DNA of 52,691 nt. Source: Arthrobacter sp. AK04. Its GTDB lineage: Bacteria; Actinomycetota; Actinomycetes; Actinomycetales; Micrococcaceae. Below the pieces are notes generated by a model that was given only the letters and a program-made list of their open reading frames with translations, was not told the origin of the DNA and did no database searches. The DNA is taken from the NCBI RefSeq assembly GCF_021129155.1, contig NZ_JAJOMC010000030.1, positions 1 through 52,691 on the forward strand, in the 5' to 3' direction. The translations under genes were made by a program, and so were the position numbers. Of this stretch, positions 8,906-18,234 are shown piece by piece (positions within the stretch are counted from its first letter, which is position 1; the number at the start of each line of letters is the position of its first letter).

Positions 8906-9841
8906 ATGAAAATCAAAGCGATGAAGTGGCTCACCACGGCTCCCGTGGCACTTGCCCTGGCTGTCTCCCTCGCCGCCTGCGGCTCAGGGTCCGCCGAGCC
9001 CTCAGGGACACCCACGGACGCCCTCGCTGGCAGCGACCAGCAGACCCTGGACAAGTACACCACCGCCGACGTCACTCCGGTCGACCAGATTGACACAGCC
9101 ACGCTGGGCCTCAACACAGAGGGCAAGCTTGAGGTGGGCACACTGTCCGACGCCCCGCCGAACATCTTCATCGACCCCTCCGGCAAGTTCACGGGCTACG
9201 ACAACGAACTGCTGCGCGCCATCGCCGGCAAGCTCGGCCTCGAAGTCGAATTCGTTGCCACCGATTTCTCGGCACTCCTCTCCCAGGTCCAGACCAAGCA
9301 GTTCGACGTCGGGTCCTCCTCCATCTCCACCACGGATGCCCGCCGCCAGAACGTTGGCTTCACCAACGGCTACGACTTTGGATTCATGGCCGTGGTCGCC
9401 AAGACCGACAGCGACGTCAAGGGCTTTGCCGACCTCACTGGCGACCTCCGCATCGGCGTGGTCCAGGGCACCGTCCAGGACGACTACGTCACCAACACTC
9501 TCAAGCTTGAGCCGATCCGCTTCCCGGACTACGCCACCGTGTACGCCAACGTTCGCAACGGCCAGGTGGATGCCTGGGTGGCGCCGTCCCAGCAGGCCAC
9601 CGGCCAGGTCAAGGAAGGTGACGGCACCGTCATCGCCGAATCCGTCGTGAACACACAGAACTTCACTGCCTACGCCGTGGCCAAGGACAACCAGCCGCTG
9701 ATCGATGCGCTGAACTCCGGCCTGGACGCCGTAATCGCCGACGGAACCTGGTCCAAGCTGACCAAGGAGTGGTACCCGGACCGCGAAATGCCGGCCGACT
9801 GGAAGCCGGGCAGCAAGGCCGCCACGGTTCCGCAGAGCTGA
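8906..9841 (+). CDS. Amino-acid ABC transporter substrate-binding lipoprotein (family 3)
   Basis: This is the extracellular solute receptor of a polar-amino-acid type importer, 311 residues from the ATG at 8906. I prefer that start because it gives a compact lipoprotein signal peptide: MKIKAMKWLTT, a hydrophobic stretch, then lipobox L22-A-A-C25. A TTG at 8873 would add 11 charged residues in front. A Ser/Pro-rich linker precedes a bacterial SBP_bac_3 domain with the characteristic GKFTGYDNELLRAIAGKLGL segment and the VVQGTVQDDYV hinge region. The substrate cannot be read from sequence; cystine, glutamine or another polar amino acid are all possible. It is the first gene of a three-gene operon with the permease 16 bases downstream. 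Confidence 0.9.
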   Translation: MKIKAMKWLTTAPVALALAVSLAACGSGSAEPSGTPTDALAGSDQQTLDKYTTADVTPVDQIDTATLGLNTEGKLEVGTLSDAPPNIFIDPSGKFTGYDNELLRAIAGKLGLEVEFVATDFSALLSQVQTKQFDVGSSSISTTDARRQNVGFTNGYDFGFMAVVAKTDSDVKGFADLTGDLRIGVVQGTVQDDYVTNTLKLEPIRFPDYATVYANVRNGQVDAWVAPSQQATGQVKEGDGTVIAESVVNTQNFTAYAVAKDNQPLIDALNSGLDAVIADGTWSKLTKEWYPDREMPADWKPGSKAATVPQS

Positions 9842-9857
9842 TTGAGCCGGGACGTTT

Positions 9858-10622
9858 ATGGATCTCCTGGACCAACTGGCTGACACCTTCTTCAACTGGG
9901 AGGAAATGGCCAAGGTCATTCCCGCCCTGCTCATGGTGGGACTGCCCAACACGCTGATATTGGCCGTGGCCTCCGGCATTTTCGGTTCCCTGTTGGGGCT
10001 CGCGCTGGCCATGATGGGCATCTCCCGCAACGCGGGGGCCCGGTGGGTGGCCCGTATCTATACCGACATCTTCCGTGGCCTGCCCGCCATCCTGGTGATC
10101 CTGGTCATCGGCATCGGGCTCAGCCCCATCGCCCGGGAAATTACCGGGTCCCGGAACCCCTACCCCCTGGGCATCCTGGCCCTGACGCTGATCGCGGCTG
10201 CCTACATCGGTGAAATTTTCCGGTCGGGTATCCAGAGCGTTGAGAAGGGCCAGCTTGAGGCATCCCGGGCGCTGGGTTTCAGCTACGGCAGTTCCATGCG
10301 CCTGGTGGTGGTGCCGCAGGGCATCCGGCGGGTGCTGCCCGCACTGGTGAACCAGTTCATCTCGCTGCTGAAGGACTCGTCGCTAGTGTTCATGCTTGGG
10401 CTCGCCGCTTCCGACCGGGAAATCTTCCGGATCGGAAATGACGCCATGGCCAACACCGGAAACCTCTCTCCGCTCGTGGCCGCCGGGGTGCTCTACCTGA
10501 TCCTCACCGTACCGCTGACGCATTTCGTGAACTTCATCGACAACCGCCTGCGGACCGGCAAGCCTGAAAAGAAGGAACCGGACGAGCTGGCTGCGCCTAT
10601 CGGCAAGGGGGCACAGGCATGA
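9858..10622 (+). CDS. Amino-acid ABC transporter permease (HisM/GlnP family)
   Basis: This 254-residue integral membrane protein of the HisMQ/GlnP family has about five hydrophobic segments. The first, [19 protein letters not shown], is the typical start of the family's permease domain. The cytoplasmic EAA loop that docks on the ATPase is clear: [20 protein letters not shown] followed by [14 protein letters not shown]. The tail is charged ([12 protein letters not shown]). Only one permease gene is present, so the channel is probably a homodimer. It overlaps the ATPase start by four bases (ATGA, 10619-10622). Confidence 0.92.
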   Translation: MDLLDQLADTFFNWEEMAKVIPALLMVGLPNTLILAVASGIFGSLLGLALAMMGISRNAGARWVARIYTDIFRGLPAILVILVIGIGLSPIAREITGSRNPYPLGILALTLIAAAYIGEIFRSGIQSVEKGQLEASRALGFSYGSSMRLVVVPQGIRRVLPALVNQFISLLKDSSLVFMLGLAASDREIFRIGNDAMANTGNLSPLVAAGVLYLILTVPLTHFVNFIDNRLRTGKPEKKEPDELAAPIGKGAQA

Positions 10623-11356
10623 CGGAATTCGTTTCCGGTACCCTGACCGGCAAGAACCTGCACCTTTCCTTCGGCCACAACCATGTTCTCCGCGGCATTG
10701 ACCTGCATGTGGAGAAGGGCACCACGGCCTCCGTGATCGGCCCGTCGGGATCCGGCAAGTCCACGCTCCTGCGGGTCATGAACCGGCTGATTGAACCCGA
10801 CCAGGGCGATATCCTCCTGGACGGCCGCTCGGTGCTGAAGGACAACCCTGACGAGCTTCGGCAGCGGATCGGCATGGTGTTCCAGCAGTTCAACCTGTTC
10901 CCGCACAAAACGGTGGTGGACAATGTGTCCCTGGCGCTGCGGAAGCTGCGGAAGCTGTCCAAGGAGCAGGCACGCGCGGAAGCCCTGGAACAGCTGGACC
11001 TGGTGGGCCTGAAGCACAAGGCAGACTCCCGCCCGGCCAACCTGTCCGGCGGACAGCAGCAGCGCGTGGCCATTGCCCGGGCTTTGGCCATGAAGCCCGA
11101 GGTCATGTTCTTCGATGAGGCGACCTCCGCTCTTGACCCGGAGCTCGTTAAGGGCGTCCTGGCGCTGATGACGGACCTGGCGAAGGGCGGCATGACCATG
11201 GTGGTGGTGACCCACGAGATGGGATTCTCCCGCAACGTGTCGGACACCGTGACCTTCATGGATGCCGGCGTCGTGGTAGAATCCGGGCCGCCGGAACAGA
11301 TCTTCACCGAGCCCCGGACGGACCGGCTGAGGGGCTTCCTCTCAGACGTCCTCTAG
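10619..11356 (+). CDS. Amino-acid ABC transporter ATP-binding protein
   Basis: This cytoplasmic ATPase of the importer has 245 residues, the usual length for the GlnQ/HisP type. The motifs are complete: Walker [10 protein letters not shown] (41-49), Q-loop [10 protein letters not shown] (87-95), signature [15 protein letters not shown] (142-156), Walker [13 protein letters not shown] (162-173) and switch His in VVVTHEMGF (H199). No C-terminal regulatory domain is visible. Translation is coupled to the permease by an ATGA overlap, and the transcript ends at the strong terminator at 11369-11409. Confidence 0.95.
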   Translation: MTEFVSGTLTGKNLHLSFGHNHVLRGIDLHVEKGTTASVIGPSGSGKSTLLRVMNRLIEPDQGDILLDGRSVLKDNPDELRQRIGMVFQQFNLFPHKTVVDNVSLALRKLRKLSKEQARAEALEQLDLVGLKHKADSRPANLSGGQQQRVAIARALAMKPEVMFFDEATSALDPELVKGVLALMTDLAKGGMTMVVVTHEMGFSRNVSDTVTFMDAGVVVESGPPEQIFTEPRTDRLRGFLSDVL

Positions 11357-11368
11357 CGCTCCCCGACA

Positions 11369-11409
11369 CAAGAAATCCCCGGCTGCAGCCCGCAGCCGGG
11401 GATTTCTTG
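11369..11409. terminator. Bidirectional rho-independent terminator
   Basis: Perfect 18-base-pair stem: CAAGAAATCCCCGGCTGC (11369-11386) pairs with GCAGCCGGGGATTTCTTG (11392-11409) around the five-base loop AGCCC. The A-rich 5' foot and T-rich 3' foot allow it to act on both strands. It lies 13 bases past the ABC ATPase stop and also faces the end of hemL. Confidence 0.9.
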
Positions 11410-11421
11410 TTTGCGCCGAGA

Positions 11422-11476
11422 TGGCATTTTGCGGCAGTCTCAGGCGACGGAATTGCCGTTAAGTGCCATTTCGCGG
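11422..11476. repeat. Imperfect 13-base direct repeat
   Basis: TGGCATTTTGCGG (11422-11434) and TGCCATTTCGCGG (11464-11476) agree at 11 of 13 positions and are 29 bases apart, between the ABC terminator and the hemL stop. They may be a fragment of a dispersed intergenic repeat. I see no further copy in the window. Confidence 0.4.
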
Positions 11477-11511
11477 AGTTAGAGGGACGACGGCGGGACT
11501 CGCCTGACTCC

Positions 11512-12843
11512 CTACCCTTGCGCCGCGGCGGCGGCCTTCGCTGCGGCCGGCAGTGCGTCGAAGATCCGGTTCATGGCCGTGTCATCGTGCGCGGCGGACA
11601 GGAACCAGGCCTCGAAGACCGAGGGCGGCAGGTACACCCCTGACTCCAGCATCGAGTGGAAGAACGGCGCGTAACGGAAGCTTTCCTGGGCCTGGGCGTC
11701 GGCGTAGTTGTGGACGCCGCGTGCCGAGGTGCCAAAGGCCACGGAGAAGAGGTTGCCGGCGAACTGGATGGAGTGGTCCACGCCTGCGGCGTCCAGGGCG
11801 GTGGACAGTGCCGAGGACAGTTCCAGCGAGCGGACGTCGATGAAGGAGTAGACGTCGCGGGTGGCATGGGTCAGGGTGGCCACGCCGGCTGCCATCGCCA
11901 CCGGGTTTCCGGAGAGCGTTCCGGCCTGGTAAACCGGCCCCGTGGGGGCAAGGTAGTCCATGACGTCGGCACGTCCGCCGAGGGCCGCCGTCGGCATTCC
12001 TCCGCCGATGACCTTGCCGAAGGTGAGCAGGTCCGGGGTCCACGGCTCGGCGGCGTCCGGCGCCCCGCCGGTAAGCCCCCAGTAGCCGGAGTAGCCCGTG
12101 CGGAAACCGGTGAGCACCTCGTCCACGATGAGCAGCGCCCCATGTTCACGGGTGATGCGGGACAGCCCGAGGTTGAAGCCCTCCCCCGGGGTCACCACGC
12201 CCATGTTGGCCGGGGCTGCTTCCGTGATCACGGCCGCGATGTTCTGCCCGTGGGTGGCGAAGGCTTCCTTGACGGCGGCGAGGTCGTTGTACGGCAGCAC
12301 CAGCGTCTCGGCGGCGGTGGCTTCCGTAACACCGGCGGACCCGGGCAGGGCAAGGGTGGCGACGCCGGAACCTGCGGCCGCGAGGAGACCGTCCAGGTGG
12401 CCGTGGTAGCAGCCGGCGAACTTGATGATGAGGTTGCGCCCCGTGAACCCGCGCGCCAGGCGGACGGCGGTCATGGTGGCCTCGGTGCCGGTGGATACCA
12501 TCCGGAGGCGTTCGACGGCGGGAACGCGTTCCTTAACGATTTCGGCCAGGTTCGCCTCATCCGGAGTGGAGGCACCGAAGGACAGGCCGCGGTCCACTGC
12601 CGCGTGTACCGCGTCCAGCACAGCGGGGTGTGCGTGGCCCAGCAGCGCCGGACCCCAGGAGCACACCAGGTCCACATATTCCTTGCCGTCGGCGTCCGTC
12701 AGGTACGGCCCCTTGGCGGAGACCATGAAGCGCGGCGTACCGCCCACGGACCCGAAGGCGCGGACCGGGGAGTTGACCCCGCCCGGCATGAGCTGGCGGG
12801 CGCGGTCGAAAAGTTCCTCGTTGCGAGGGTTGCTGGAAGTCAT
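11512..12843 (-). CDS. hemL: Glutamate-1-semialdehyde 2,1-aminomutase
   Basis: Converts glutamate-1-semialdehyde to 5-aminolevulinate, the second step of the C5 route to haem. It is a PLP-dependent class III aminotransferase of 443 residues, standard length. The start [17 protein letters not shown] leads into the family hallmark [12 protein letters not shown], and the PLP lysine is K277 in [19 protein letters not shown]. The substrate region [15 protein letters not shown] is intact. It is the last gene of the minus-strand haem operon, 17 bases downstream of the luciferase-like oxidoreductase gene. Confidence 0.97.
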   Translation of the reverse strand: MTSSNPRNEELFDRARQLMPGGVNSPVRAFGSVGGTPRFMVSAKGPYLTDADGKEYVDLVCSWGPALLGHAHPAVLDAVHAAVDRGLSFGASTPDEANLAEIVKERVPAVERLRMVSTGTEATMTAVRLARGFTGRNLIIKFAGCYHGHLDGLLAAAGSGVATLALPGSAGVTEATAAETLVLPYNDLAAVKEAFATHGQNIAAVITEAAPANMGVVTPGEGFNLGLSRITREHGALLIVDEVLTGFRTGYSGYWGLTGGAPDAAEPWTPDLLTFGKVIGGGMPTAALGGRADVMDYLAPTGPVYQAGTLSGNPVAMAAGVATLTHATRDVYSFIDVRSLELSSALSTALDAAGVDHSIQFAGNLFSVAFGTSARGVHNYADAQAQESFRYAPFFHSMLESGVYLPPSVFEAWFLSAAHDDTAMNRIFDALPAAAKAAAAAQG

Positions 12844-12860
12844 GGTTCCTATTCTCTCAG

Positions 12861-13970
12861 TTAGCGGGCCGGTGAATCGGCCAGCAGTTCAGCCACGCGG
12901 GGCGCCACTGCCGTTCCCATCAGCTCAATGGAGCGCATCATGGCGGAGTGCGGCAGCGGGCCGTTGCTGTATTTGAGGTCGAAGCGGTCTACGCCCAGGT
13001 TCTGCTTCAGTAGGACGATCTTCCGGGCCACGGTCTCGGGTGAGCCAACGTACAAGGCACCCTCGGGCGCGCACAGGGCGTCGAACTCGCCCCTCCCCGC
13101 CGGTCCCCAGCCCCGCTCGGCACCAAGCTTGTTCCGCAGCTTCAGCCAGTGCGGGAAAAGTTCCTCGCGGGCCTGCTCGTCGGTGTCCGCCACATGTCCG
13201 GGTGAATGGGTGGCCACCTGCTGCATGGGGTGGCCGTACTTCGCCATCGCTTCCCTGTACAGATCCACGAGGGGGCGGAAGGCACGGGGCTGCCCGCCGA
13301 TAATGGCGAAGATGATGGGATAGCCGTACTGCGCGCACCTCAGCACGGATTCGGGCGTGCCGCCCACCCCGATCCAGGCGGGCAGCAGGTGGCGCTCCAA
13401 CGGCGGGTACACGCTCAGCCCGGCCATTGCCGGCCTGGTACGGCCTTCCCAGTGCACGGGCTTCTGCGCCCGGACTTTGTCGAAGAGCTCGAGTTTTTCC
13501 TCGAACAGGACCTCGTAGTCGGCCAGGTCGAGCCCGAACAGCGGAAAGGATTCGATGAAGGAGCCACGGCCCAGCATGACTTCAGCGCGGCCGTTGGAGA
13601 TGGCGTCCACGGTGGAGAACCGCTGGAACACCCGGATGGGGTCATCGGAACTCAGGACGGTGACAGCTGAACCCAACCTGATGCGGGTGGTGCGGGCGGC
13701 AGCGGCGGCGAGGAAGACTTCCGGTGCGGACACCGCGTAATCCTTGCGGTGGTGCTCCCCCACGCCAAAGGCATGGAGTCCGACGGCGTCAGCCAGTTGG
13801 GCCTCTTCGAGCAGCTGGCGCAGCACCCGGGCATGCGGCTGCGGGCTTCCGTCCGGATTCTCGCCGACGTCGCCGAACGTGTTCAGGCCCAGAAGTATCC
13901 GGTCCGGTGCAACCGGGGCGGTGGGACTCTCGGGAACGGATACGGGCCGGGGAGCCGGGGTGCCAGCCAT
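12861..13970 (-). CDS. LLM-class flavin/F420-dependent oxidoreductase embedded in the haem operon
   Basis: A 369-residue protein of the bacterial luciferase-like monooxygenase superfamily (TIM barrel). The family signatures are [14 protein letters not shown] near residue 60 and [20 protein letters not shown]. The latter is followed by [19 protein letters not shown], the typical strand that binds the flavin phosphate, and the C-terminal part has the usual [15 protein letters not shown] and F420 users cannot be told apart from this. Substrate and pathway are unknown. Its ATG overlaps the hemB stop by one base (TGATG) behind a good AGGAG, so it is made together with HemB and HemL. Confidence 0.88.
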   Translation of the reverse strand: MAGTPAPRPVSVPESPTAPVAPDRILLGLNTFGDVGENPDGSPQPHARVLRQLLEEAQLADAVGLHAFGVGEHHRKDYAVSAPEVFLAAAAARTTRIRLGSAVTVLSSDDPIRVFQRFSTVDAISNGRAEVMLGRGSFIESFPLFGLDLADYEVLFEEKLELFDKVRAQKPVHWEGRTRPAMAGLSVYPPLERHLLPAWIGVGGTPESVLRCAQYGYPIIFAIIGGQPRAFRPLVDLYREAMAKYGHPMQQVATHSPGHVADTDEQAREELFPHWLKLRNKLGAERGWGPAGRGEFDALCAPEGALYVGSPETVARKIVLLKQNLGVDRFDLKYSNGPLPHSAMMRSIELMGTAVAPRVAELLADSPAR

Positions 13971-14950
13971 CAGGACTCCTTCAGCCAGCCGGCCAGCTCG
14001 GCGGCCCAGTAGGTCAGGACCATGTGGGCGCCGGCGCGCCGGATGCCCAGCACGGACTCGGTGATGGCGGCCCGCCTGTCGATCCAGCCGTTGGCGGCAG
14101 CAGCCTCGATCATGGCGTACTCGCCGGAGATCTGGTAGGCCGCCACCGGGACGGGGCTCATGGCGGCAACATCGGCCACGATGTCCAGGTAGCTCATGGC
14201 AGGTTTGACCATCACGATGTCGGCCCCCTCGGCGAGGTCCAGTTCCACCTCGCGAAGGGCCTCGGTACGGTTGCCGGCGTCCATCTGGTAGGTCCGCCGG
14301 TCGCCCTTCAACTGGGAGTCGACTGCTTCGCGGAAGGGGCCGTAAAAAGCGGAGGCGTACTTGGCGGAGTAGGCGATGACGGATGTGCTGGTGTGGCCCG
14401 CCCCGTCCAGGGCGGCACGGATGGCGGCAATTTGGCCGTCCATCATGCCGGAGGGGCCCAGCATGTGGGCGCCGGCGTCTGCCTGGGCCACGGCCATCCG
14501 GGCGTAGATTTCCACGGTACGGTCGTTGTCCACGTAACCGTCGGCGTCGAGCACGCCGCAGTGGCCGTGGTCCGTGAACTCATCCAGGCACACGTCGCTC
14601 ATGACCACCAGGCCGTCTCCAACCTCGGCGCGCACGTCCCTGATGGCCTTGTTCAGGACTCCGTCCGGGTCAAGGGATGCCGTTCCCTCGGCGTCCCGGG
14701 TCTCCGGGATGCCGAACAGCATGATGCCGCCCAGCCCGAGCTCCACCGCTTCCGCCGCGGCACGCTTCAAAGTCTCCGTGGTGTGCTGGACAACGCCCGG
14801 CATCGAGGTGATGGGGTTGGGCTCCGCCAGGCCTTCCCGGATGAAGGCCGGAAGGATAAGTTCTGCGGGCGCCAGGCGGGTTTCGGCCGTCAGCCGCCGC
14901 ATGGCGGGGGTGGTGCGCAGGCGGCGGGGGCGGTGGCTGGGAAAAGTCAT
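13970..14950 (-). CDS. hemB: Delta-aminolevulinic acid dehydratase (porphobilinogen synthase)
   Basis: Condenses two 5-aminolevulinate molecules into porphobilinogen. The start is taken at the ATG at 14950, giving [20 protein letters not shown] and 326 residues. The frame stays open upstream, but that extension would run into hemD and does not resemble the family. The two Schiff-base lysines are K197 ([15 protein letters not shown]) and K249 ([14 protein letters not shown]). The metal loop reads [14 protein letters not shown]: Cys121, Asp123 and Cys131 instead of the three cysteines of zinc enzymes, a mixed type that I recall as common in actinobacteria. Its stop overlaps the LLM oxidoreductase start. 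Confidence 0.96.
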   Translation of the reverse strand: MTFPSHRPRRLRTTPAMRRLTAETRLAPAELILPAFIREGLAEPNPITSMPGVVQHTTETLKRAAAEAVELGLGGIMLFGIPETRDAEGTASLDPDGVLNKAIRDVRAEVGDGLVVMSDVCLDEFTDHGHCGVLDADGYVDNDRTVEIYARMAVAQADAGAHMLGPSGMMDGQIAAIRAALDGAGHTSTSVIAYSAKYASAFYGPFREAVDSQLKGDRRTYQMDAGNRTEALREVELDLAEGADIVMVKPAMSYLDIVADVAAMSPVPVAAYQISGEYAMIEAAAANGWIDRRAAITESVLGIRRAGAHMVLTYWAAELAGWLKES

Positions 14951-15012
14951 GGTCCTGTCCTTAACGTTGGTATGGGTGGTGTGTGGATGCCCGCTGGCGG
15001 GCCTCCCCCGCG

Positions 15013-15900
15013 TCAGGGTGGTTCTCCGCCGGCATCTTCGGTTGTGCGGAGTGCTGCAACGACGGCGGCAACCAGCCCGTCCGGCGAAGGCTCCGCTGCA
15101 ATGGCAGCGACCGGTAAGCCAAGGGCGTCGGCCTGGTCCGCCGTCGAACGCCCGATGGCCACGAAGCGGCACCCGCGCAACGGGGAAAGTTCATGGATGC
15201 GCCGGGCGGCGCTGGGGGAAGCGGCGATGACGGCGTCGAGGCGTCCGGCCGCCAGCTCAGCTGCGGCGATTTCCGGTGTGAGCAGGGCGTACGACGGCGG
15301 CTGCCGGTCCGCTCCTTCGCTTACCGCCGGGATGGCCAGCCTGCGTTCCGCTGCCGCGGGGTAATCAACGGTGCGGTATGCGGTCACTGCAGTGACGTTG
15401 CTTCCGGCCGCTGACAGGCCCCCTGCCAGGCGGGGCGATGCTATGTCGGCCTGCGGCAGCAGGACCTTGCCGTCCCCTCCCGGCCACACAGCGAGCAAAC
15501 CTGCTGCGGACTGCTCATCCTCCGGCGTGAGTGCGACCTCAAGCCCCCGGTCTTCCAGGAGCCTGCGCGTCGCCGCCCCCACCGCGGCTATCCGGGTGGC
15601 AGGCGGGATCCACTGGGCCGGTGACAGGCCCCGTTCAGCGGCCTTGGCCGTGAGCACATGGACCGTGGTGGCGCTGCTGACCACAAGCCAGTCGAAAGCC
15701 CCCGCACCCAGGGCATCGCAGGCAACATCGAGCGAGTGCTGGTCCGGCGCACGCTCGAAGTCGATCAAGGGCAGCAGGAGTGCACTGGCACCGGCCTCCT
15801 GCAGCGCGTCCACGAGCGCCAGCGATCGCTCCGGACTGCGCGTGATCAGTACCCGCGCCCCGGCCAGTGGCCGCTCCGGCGGCAGACCCTTGTCCTGCAT
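15013..15900 (-). CDS. hemD: Uroporphyrinogen-III synthase
   Basis: Closes and inverts ring D of hydroxymethylbilane to give uroporphyrinogen III. The HemD fold is visible as two alternating Rossmann-like lobes: [22 protein letters not shown] near the N-terminus, [14 protein letters not shown] in lobe 1, then [26 protein letters not shown] and [13 protein letters not shown] in lobe 2. I place the start at the ATG at 15900 ([11 protein letters not shown], 295 residues). A GTG at 15936 in the same frame would add 12 residues, and neither has a strong ribosome-binding site. HemD is poorly conserved, so the identification depends on these motifs plus its place between hemC and hemB. Confidence 0.9.
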   Translation of the reverse strand: MQDKGLPPERPLAGARVLITRSPERSLALVDALQEAGASALLLPLIDFERAPDQHSLDVACDALGAGAFDWLVVSSATTVHVLTAKAAERGLSPAQWIPPATRIAAVGAATRRLLEDRGLEVALTPEDEQSAAGLLAVWPGGDGKVLLPQADIASPRLAGGLSAAGSNVTAVTAYRTVDYPAAAERRLAIPAVSEGADRQPPSYALLTPEIAAAELAAGRLDAVIAASPSAARRIHELSPLRGCRFVAIGRSTADQADALGLPVAAIAAEPSPDGLVAAVVAALRTTEDAGGEPP

Positions 15901-15961
15901 GCTTACCCGCGTCCCGGCCGGACCTGCCGGACGCACTGGACAGGCAACCGCATGGCCCGAA

Positions 15962-16960
15962 TCAGGAAGCCTGCAGGTCCGCGATGTCCGCGGCGCCGGC
16001 GGCTAGCAGGACTTCGGCCAGTTCGATGCCCAGCAGCGTGGCGCCCACCTCGGTGAGGCCGTCGGTGGCCCGCTTGTCCCGGACAGAGGCCGTGCCGTCC
16101 ACCGCGCACACCACGGCTTCCAGGTGCAGCAGGCTGCCCCTGCGGAAGGCATAGGCGCCCACCGGTGCCGCGCAGCCGGCCTCGAGCCGGGCCAGCAGGG
16201 CCCGCTCGGCCGTGACCGCGAGCCGGGTATCGGGATCGTCAAGTGCGCTGAGGGCCTGGGCCAGGACGTCCTTGGACCCTTCGGCAAAGCCGGGCCGGGC
16301 GGGGGCGTCGGCCGTGCGGCACTCGATGGCCAATGACCCCTGCCCGGCGGCGGGAAGCATAACGTCCGTTTCGAGGAACTCGCTGACGGTGTCCAGCCTG
16401 CTGATGCGTTCCAGGCCTGCGGCTGCCAGTACCACGGCATCCAGGTCGCAGGACTTGCCGGGAACCACTTCAGTTGTGGCGTTGCCCGGCAGCCCGGGGA
16501 CCCGGCCAAGGCGGGTGTCCACGTTGCCGCGGATATCGATGATCTCCAGGTCCGGCCGTGCCGCGCGGAGTTGGGCGGCGCGCCGTGGCGAGCCCGTGCC
16601 CACCCTAGCGCCCGCGGGGAGGTCGGCCAGTTTCAGCCCGTCCCGGGCGCACAGGACGTCGCGGACATCCACCCGACGCGGGGTTGCCGCCAGGCTGAGC
16701 CCTACGGCCGCGCCCGTGGGCAGGTCCTTGAGTGAATGGATGGCGACGTCGCACTCGTTGCGCAGCAGCGCATCGCGCAGGGCGGCGACAAAAACGCCGG
16801 TGCCGCCCATCTGGGAGAGCGAGCCCGTCAGGACATCGCCGTCAGTCCGGATGTGGACAAGCTCCACCGGAAACCCTCCGACGGCGGCCAGCTGGTCTGC
16901 GGTCTGCTGCGTCTGGGTGAGCGCCAGCTTGCTGGCGCGGGTGCCGATCCGGACCGTCAC
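15962..16960 (-). CDS. hemC: Hydroxymethylbilane synthase (porphobilinogen deaminase)
   Basis: Polymerises four porphobilinogens into hydroxymethylbilane. The 332-residue protein begins MTVRIGTRASKLALTQTQQT, the standard N-terminus. The catalytic Asp is D79 in AIHSLKDLP, and the arginine-rich segment RVGTGSPRRAAQLRA holds the growing chain. The dipyrromethane cofactor is carried by Cys263 in LEAGCAAPVGAYA. Between NVDTRLG and LDAVVLAAAGLERI there is a roughly 15-residue loop (about 154-171) that is longer than in the enterobacterial enzyme. The start overlaps the end of cpfC in an ATGA (16957-16960). Confidence 0.96.
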   Translation of the reverse strand: MTVRIGTRASKLALTQTQQTADQLAAVGGFPVELVHIRTDGDVLTGSLSQMGGTGVFVAALRDALLRNECDVAIHSLKDLPTGAAVGLSLAATPRRVDVRDVLCARDGLKLADLPAGARVGTGSPRRAAQLRAARPDLEIIDIRGNVDTRLGRVPGLPGNATTEVVPGKSCDLDAVVLAAAGLERISRLDTVSEFLETDVMLPAAGQGSLAIECRTADAPARPGFAEGSKDVLAQALSALDDPDTRLAVTAERALLARLEAGCAAPVGAYAFRRGSLLHLEAVVCAVDGTASVRDKRATDGLTEVGATLLGIELAEVLLAAGAADIADLQAS

Positions 16961-18234
16961 TGCTGCGGCGCTCCCCCGGAAGCGGCTGGCTGGCTGGCGC
17001 CGGCCTCGCCGGGGTAGGAGTCGTGCCCGGTGCCCACGGTGGTGTCCGCACCGGCAATGGTGGGCTTTTCGCCGCGGAAGTTCTGGCAGCAGCCCGGCCG
17101 GCAGACGTCGTACCAGGGACCGAGGTCCGTGAGCGCCGGACGGTCACTGATGTTGTTGGCAACCGTCCGCTCTGAAATCAGGTCCACCATGCCGTTGACG
17201 AACTTGCGGTGCGTGCCGGGTGTGGGGACGCGGGTGGCGGTAAGCCCCAGGTTGGCGCAGGTTTCCAGGGCTTCGGTGTCCAGGTCCCAGACAACTTCCA
17301 TGTGGTCGCTGACGAATCCGAGCGGGACGATGACAATTCCCTTGACACCCTGGCCGGCCAGTTCCTCGATGGCGTCGTTGATGTCCGGCTCGAGCCAGGG
17401 CACGTGCGGAGCGCCTGACCGGGACTGGTACACCAGGGACCAGGGCGCCGTGAGGCCCGATTCCTCTTCCACGCGCTGGATGACGGCTGCAGCCGTAGCC
17501 AGGTGCTGGGCAACGTAGGCGGAGCCTTCAGCGAATTCGCGGGGCTCGCCCTCTGAGCGGCCGGCGGCCTCCGCGTCCCGGGTGGGGATGGAGTGGGTGG
17601 CGAACAGGATCTGGACCGGCGCGTCCGGGGTGCCTGCGGCTGCGAGCTTTTCCCGGACTTCCGCCAGGCCGGCGGCGGTGCCCTCTACGAACGGCTCCAC
17701 GAACCCGGGGTGGTCGAAGTACTGGCGCACCTTGTCCACTTCGAGCCGGCCGTCCAGGCCGGTTTCGGTCAGTGCCATGCCGATGTCCTCGCGGTACTGG
17801 CGGCAGCTGGAGTAACAGGAGTAGGCACTCGTGGTGATCATCAGGAGGCGGCGGTGGCCGGCGTCGTACGCGTCCTGCAGGGTCTGCGGAATGTACGGGG
17901 CCCAGTTGCGGTTGCCCCAGAGGACCGGCAGCTCGATGCCGCGGGCAGCAAGTTCGGCCTCCAGGGCAGCCTTGAGCTCGCGGTTCTGCTGGTTGATGGG
18001 GCTGATGCCGCCGTTGGCGCGGTAGTGGTGCGAGACCTCTTCCAGCCGTTCATCCGGGATGCCGCGGCCGCGGGTCACGTTGCGGAGGAACGGGATGACG
18101 TCCTCCTGGCCTTCCGGCCCGCCGAAGGAGGCGAGGAGGACGGCGTCGTAATTTTTGGGTGCCATCCGCCCGGCCTCGGTGACAGGGTTGACGACGACGG
18201 CGCCGCCGGCGGTTGTGGGGTCAAGCTGGCTCAT
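16957..18234 (-). CDS. cpfC: Coproporphyrin III ferrochelatase
   Basis: Inserts ferrous iron into coproporphyrin III, since the presence of chdC and cgoX indicates the coproporphyrin-dependent route (older name hemH). It has 425 residues. Seen: DAVLLASFGGPEG at the N-terminus, the HHYRANGGISPINQQNR segment, ITTSAYSCYSSCRQYRED, the active-site His in FATHSIPTRD, and IVIVPLGFVSDHMEVVWDLD. The C-terminal DVCRPGCCQNF together with the earlier Cys suggests the [2Fe-2S] cluster reported for some actinobacterial ferrochelatases; exact ligands are not assigned here. The first 23 residues are a poorly conserved extension, so the Met at 18165 is an alternative start. The chosen ATG at 18234 overlaps the chdC stop in an ATGA. 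Confidence 0.95.
   Translation of the reverse strand: MSQLDPTTAGGAVVVNPVTEAGRMAPKNYDAVLLASFGGPEGQEDVIPFLRNVTRGRGIPDERLEEVSHHYRANGGISPINQQNRELKAALEAELAARGIELPVLWGNRNWAPYIPQTLQDAYDAGHRRLLMITTSAYSCYSSCRQYREDIGMALTETGLDGRLEVDKVRQYFDHPGFVEPFVEGTAAGLAEVREKLAAAGTPDAPVQILFATHSIPTRDAEAAGRSEGEPREFAEGSAYVAQHLATAAAVIQRVEEESGLTAPWSLVYQSRSGAPHVPWLEPDINDAIEELAGQGVKGIVIVPLGFVSDHMEVVWDLDTEALETCANLGLTATRVPTPGTHRKFVNGMVDLISERTVANNISDRPALTDLGPWYDVCRPGCCQNFRGEKPTIAGADTTVGTGHDSYPGEAGASQPAASGGAPQQ

Noticed and set aside
11407..11643. Small plus-strand open frame after the ABC importer
   Set aside because: It begins inside the terminator and runs antisense into hemL, with no ribosome-binding site.
14951..15172. N-terminal extension of hemB
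   Set aside because: The 74 extra residues are Arg/Cys-rich, not conserved, and would overlap hemD; the family start is at 14950.
13724..15364. 546-codon plus-strand open frame opposite the LLM/hemB/hemD genes
   Set aside because: Covers several true minus-strand genes with complete catalytic motifs and shows no domain of its own.
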